Part shown: positions 12,273 to 14,776 of the stretch, one piece after another
How positions within the stretch are numbered: position 1 is the first letter of the stretch
Layout: each line of letters opens with the position of its first letter
Source: Bacteroidota bacterium
Lineage (GTDB): Bacteria; Bacteroidota; Bacteroidia; Chitinophagales; Chitinophagaceae
Length of the DNA stretch: 14,776 bases
Direction: 5' to 3'
Assembly: GCA_023426425.1 (NCBI GenBank)
Contig: JAFAAT010000025.1
Coordinates: forward strand, 1 to 14,776
Translations under genes and position numbers: made by a program
Notes under the pieces: generated by a model
The model's input: only the letters and a program-made list of their open reading frames with translations
Databases searched by the model: none
What the model was told of the DNA's origin: nothing

Positions 12273-13643
12273 CTATTTGGACATCTCCCTGAAGTACTTA
12301 TGGAAGTAGGGGAGGGTCTCTATTCCTTTGTAGAAATTGGCTACATCAAACTTCTCATTAGGCGAGTGGATGTTATCATTATCCAGTCCGAAGCCCATAA
12401 GCACAGTCTTTAGCCCCAGCACTTTTTCAAACAATGCAATAATTGGTATGCTTCCGCCGCCACGGGTCGGTATAGGATCTTTCCCAAAAGCTGTCTTGAT
12501 CGCTTCCGATGCGGCCTTGTAAGCGGCTGAATCAGTGGGTGTTACCACCGGTTCTCCACCATGGTGTGGTGTCACTTTCACCTTCACTGATTTTGGCGCA
12601 ATGCTTTCAAAATGCTTTGCGAACATTTCAGATATTTCATGCGAGTCCTGGTTGGGCACCAGACGCATGGAAATCTTGGCAAAAGCCTTCGAGGGTAACA
12701 CCGTCTTCGCTCCCTCTCCAATATAACCACCCCAGATGCCATTTACATCCAGCGTCGGACGTACACCGGTATGCTCTAGCGGCGTGTAATCCTTCTCACC
12801 CAGCAGTTCATCTACGCCGAGTTCAGATTTATATTCATTAACATCAAAGGGAGCACTGTTCAGAGCTTTCCTTTCAGACTCGGTCAGTTGCTGCACTTTA
12901 TCATAAAAACCAGGGATGGTAATATGGTGGTTCTCGTCATGCAACGAAGCAATCATTTTGCAAAGTACATTGATGGGATTGGCTACTGCTCCTCCATACA
13001 CCCCACTGTGCAGATCACGGTTTGGCCCCGTAACCTCCACTTCCATGTATGCAAGACCTCTAAGGCCTGTCTCGATGGATGGGTGTTCCATGCTGATCAT
13101 TGAAGTGTCAGACACTAATACAATGTCTGCTTTCAGCTTATCTCTGTTTCCTTCAAGAAACTTTCCAAGGTTAGATGAACCTACTTCTTCCTCTCCCTCA
13201 ATCATAAACTTCACATTGCAGGCAAGCGTACCAGTGGCATTCATCACTTCAAGTGCCTTCACATGCATAAACATTTGCCCCTTGTCGTCACATGCCCCTC
13301 TCGCATAGATCTTCCCATCCTTCACCACAGGCTCAAAAGGGCCACTGTTCCATAGCTCCAGCGGATCGGCAGGCTGCACATCATAGTGTCCATACACCAG
13401 CACCGTAGGCGCCGAAGGGTCTATATTCTTCTCACCATATACAATAGGATGGCCTTCCGTAGCGCAGATCTCCGCATGGTCACAACCCGCCTTCAGAAGG
13501 TTTTCCTTCACAGCTTCAGCACACCTGGCGACATCAGACTTATACTTGCTGTCTGCACTGATTGAAGGGATTCTCAAAAGGTCCAGCAGCTCGTCAAGGA
13601 AGCGCTGTTTGTTTTGGGACAGATAGTCATTCCAAACTTGCAT
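12273..13643 (-). CDS. M20 family dipeptidase
   Basis: A 456-residue, probably cytosolic metallopeptidase of the M20 family, of the carnosinase/dipeptidase (CNDP-like) type, cleaving dipeptides with a two-metal centre. All expected ligands are visible: His86 in YGHYDVQP, bridging Asp119 in RGACDDKG, catalytic Glu152 and ligand Glu153 in EGEEEVGS, Asp179 in VSDTSM, and His426 in NIHSPNEKF. The lid domain is present between, with DLHSGVYGG. Length is normal for the family and no signal peptide is present. The ATG at 13643 is preceded by a good promoter (TTG, 19 bases, TACATTTG at 13671-13664), and a terminator follows the stop, so the gene is a single transcription unit. It is convergent with the kinase-like gene. 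The substrate is not predictable. Confidence 0.95.
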   Translation of the reverse strand: MQVWNDYLSQNKQRFLDELLDLLRIPSISADSKYKSDVARCAEAVKENLLKAGCDHAEICATEGHPIVYGEKNIDPSAPTVLVYGHYDVQPADPLELWNSGPFEPVVKDGKIYARGACDDKGQMFMHVKALEVMNATGTLACNVKFMIEGEEEVGSSNLGKFLEGNRDKLKADIVLVSDTSMISMEHPSIETGLRGLAYMEVEVTGPNRDLHSGVYGGAVANPINVLCKMIASLHDENHHITIPGFYDKVQQLTESERKALNSAPFDVNEYKSELGVDELLGEKDYTPLEHTGVRPTLDVNGIWGGYIGEGAKTVLPSKAFAKISMRLVPNQDSHEISEMFAKHFESIAPKSVKVKVTPHHGGEPVVTPTDSAAYKAASEAIKTAFGKDPIPTRGGGSIPIIALFEKVLGLKTVLMGFGLDNDNIHSPNEKFDVANFYKGIETLPYFHKYFREMSK

Positions 13644-13663
13644 GTTTTCAACTTTTTAGAGCT

Positions 13664-13693
13664 CAAATGTAAGAGAATTGAAGAAGGCCCCAA
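13664..13693 (-). promoter_or_regulatory. Promoter of the M20 dipeptidase gene
   Basis: On the minus strand, TTG (13693-13691) is followed after 19 bases by TACATTTG (13671-13664), a perfect match to the Bacteroidota TTG-N17-23-TAnnTTTG promoter. The -7 box ends 20 bases before the start codon at 13643, leaving a short leader. Confidence 0.65.
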
Positions 13694-13850
13694 GGGAAAC
13701 ACAGGTTTGAAACACACCAGCAAAAGAACAGAACTGCTGAAATCGGCTACCAGTCTGAGTTTCAGTCTAGAAAAAAGTTATGGTTAGCCAAATGGCCTTG
13801 CCGCAAACTACCCTTCGTTGCTGCGCTGATGCCACTTGGATTAATTTTGC

Positions 13851-13858
13851 TAACTTTG
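13851..13858 (+). promoter_or_regulatory. -7 box of the queA promoter
   Basis: TAACTTTG matches the Bacteroidota TAnnTTTG box exactly and lies 26 bases before the queA start. No TTG stands at the usual distance upstream, so the -33 element is not convincing. The 241-bp divergent gap between the M20 and queA genes holds this box, the M20 promoter, and nothing else recognised. Confidence 0.55.
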
Positions 13859-13884
13859 CCCACTTTTAAATTACTCTCCCAAAT

Positions 13885-14776
13885 ATGAAGTTGTCGCAAT
13901 TCAAATTCGACTTACCATTAAATCTCATAGCGCAACATCCGGCTAAATCTCGTGAAGAAAGTCGCCTCATGGTAGTCCATCGTGACACAGGCAAAATAGA
14001 GCATAAGGTATTTAAGGATATTCTGGGTTTCTACAACGATAAGGACGTAATGATCGTAAACAACACCAAGGTGTTTCCTGCCCGCCTCTATGGCCGTAAG
14101 GAAAAGACCGGTGCCAGGATCGAAGTCTTTTTGCTGCGAGAACTCAATAAGCCCAATCGCCTCTGGGACGTGATCGTAGATCCGGCTCGTAAAATCAGGG
14201 TGGGCAACAAGCTCTATTTTGGCGATAACGATGAACTGGTAGCAGAAGTAATCGACAACACCACTTCAAGAGGCCGTACGATCCGCTTCCTTTTTGATGG
14301 TGATGACAACGCCTTCCGCGCAATGCTGGACAAACTGGGAGAAACGCCACTTCCTAAATACATCAAGCGTAAGCCTGAAGTAGAAGACAAGGAACGTTAT
14401 CAAACCGTATACGCCAAATACGAAGGCGCAGTAGCTGCTCCTACAGCCGGTCTCCACTTCAGCCGTGAGCTGATCAAACGTCTCGAGATCGTAGGGGTAA
14501 AGTTTGCCGAAGTTACACTTCACACTGGTCTTGGTACTTTCCGCCCTATTGAAGTGGAAGATCTTTCCAAACACAAAATGGATGCTGAATATTTCCGCGT
14601 TGACGATTATGCCTGCCAGATCGTAAATAAGGCAAAAACCGAAGGACGCAACATTTGTTCCATCGGCACCACCACTATGCGCGCAGTGGAAAGCTCCGTA
14701 ACTGCACAAGGCCTGCTGAAACCCGGTGAAGGCTGGACAAACCTGTTCATCCACCCGCCTTATAATTTCAATATCG
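13885..14776 (+). CDS. queA: S-adenosylmethionine:tRNA ribosyltransferase-isomerase QueA, incomplete
   Basis: The first 297 residues of QueA, cut by the right edge; the family is usually about 350 long, so roughly 50 C-terminal residues are missing. The cytosolic enzyme transfers and isomerises the ribosyl part of S-adenosylmethionine onto 7-aminomethyl-7-deazaguanine in tRNA to make epoxyqueuosine. Recognised signatures in order: FDLPLNLIAQHPA at the N-terminus, MIVNNTKVFPARLYGRK (about 56-72), KYEGAVAAPTAGLHFS (about 178-193), TLHTGLGTFRPI (about 211-222), and SIGTTTMRAVES (about 259-270). The ATG at 13885 fits the family start exactly. It has its own -7 box and runs divergently from the M20 gene. 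No other queuosine gene is in the window. The call is firm. Confidence 0.96.
   Translation, partial: MKLSQFKFDLPLNLIAQHPAKSREESRLMVVHRDTGKIEHKVFKDILGFYNDKDVMIVNNTKVFPARLYGRKEKTGARIEVFLLRELNKPNRLWDVIVDPARKIRVGNKLYFGDNDELVAEVIDNTTSRGRTIRFLFDGDDNAFRAMLDKLGETPLPKYIKRKPEVEDKERYQTVYAKYEGAVAAPTAGLHFSRELIKRLEIVGVKFAEVTLHTGLGTFRPIEVEDLSKHKMDAEYFRVDDYACQIVNKAKTEGRNICSIGTTTMRAVESSVTAQGLLKPGEGWTNLFIHPPYNFNI

Noticed and set aside
14266..14754. 162-codon minus-strand frame at the right edge
   Set aside because: It is antisense to queA, which has unmistakable family motifs through the same bases.

Overview
The window looks like chromosome from a member of Bacteroidota, probably of the Chitinophagaceae type. 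The grounds are a FecI-type ECF sigma factor paired with a FecR-like membrane protein, a DUF1573 protein, a MutS2 of the short Bacteroidota kind, secreted M14 and M20 peptidases, little Shine-Dalgarno signal before starts, and promoter boxes of the TAnnTTTG type (clear before the M20 peptidase and queA). The genus assignment is inference; there is no rRNA or other marker to settle it. No tRNA, rRNA, CRISPR array, transposase or phage gene was found.

Layout. 1-2083: a small pterin-4a-carbinolamine dehydratase (+) meets a secreted M14-type metallopeptidase (-), and their stop codons overlap. 2084-2668: a gap whose right half is a GC-rich cluster of inverted repeats resembling REP-type intergenic elements. 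2669-5383: four small proteins of unknown function on the + strand (two secreted, one lipoprotein, one membrane). From about 3150 this stretch is visibly AT-richer than the flanks and separated by gaps holding what look like decayed coding fragments; it reads as an accessory island. 5388-5437: a 9-bp tandem repeat. 5532-7658: mutS2, without the usual C-terminal Smr nuclease domain. 9763-7738 (-): a probable three-gene operon of ECF sigma factor, membrane-anchored FecR-like partner with an unusual cysteine-rich outer domain, and DUF1573 protein. 9923-12202 (+): a DUF2231-Rieske fusion, then an exported protein carrying motifs reminiscent of secretory or atypical kinases (Fam20C/HipA-like). 13643-12273 (-): an M20 dipeptidase with its own promoter and terminator. 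13885 to the right edge (+): queA, incomplete.

How they fit together. The flanking genes (pterin dehydratase, MutS2, M20 dipeptidase, QueA) are ordinary housekeeping functions with no evident link. The most interesting unit is the divergent pair of transcription units around 9764-9922. One side encodes a sigma/anti-sigma system that lacks the usual SusC/TonB receptor partner; the other encodes a membrane Rieske protein and an exported kinase-like protein. Two 17-nt palindromes of identical geometry (6-nt arms, 5-nt centre) lie between them. All functions were read from the sequence by eye; no database search was possible.
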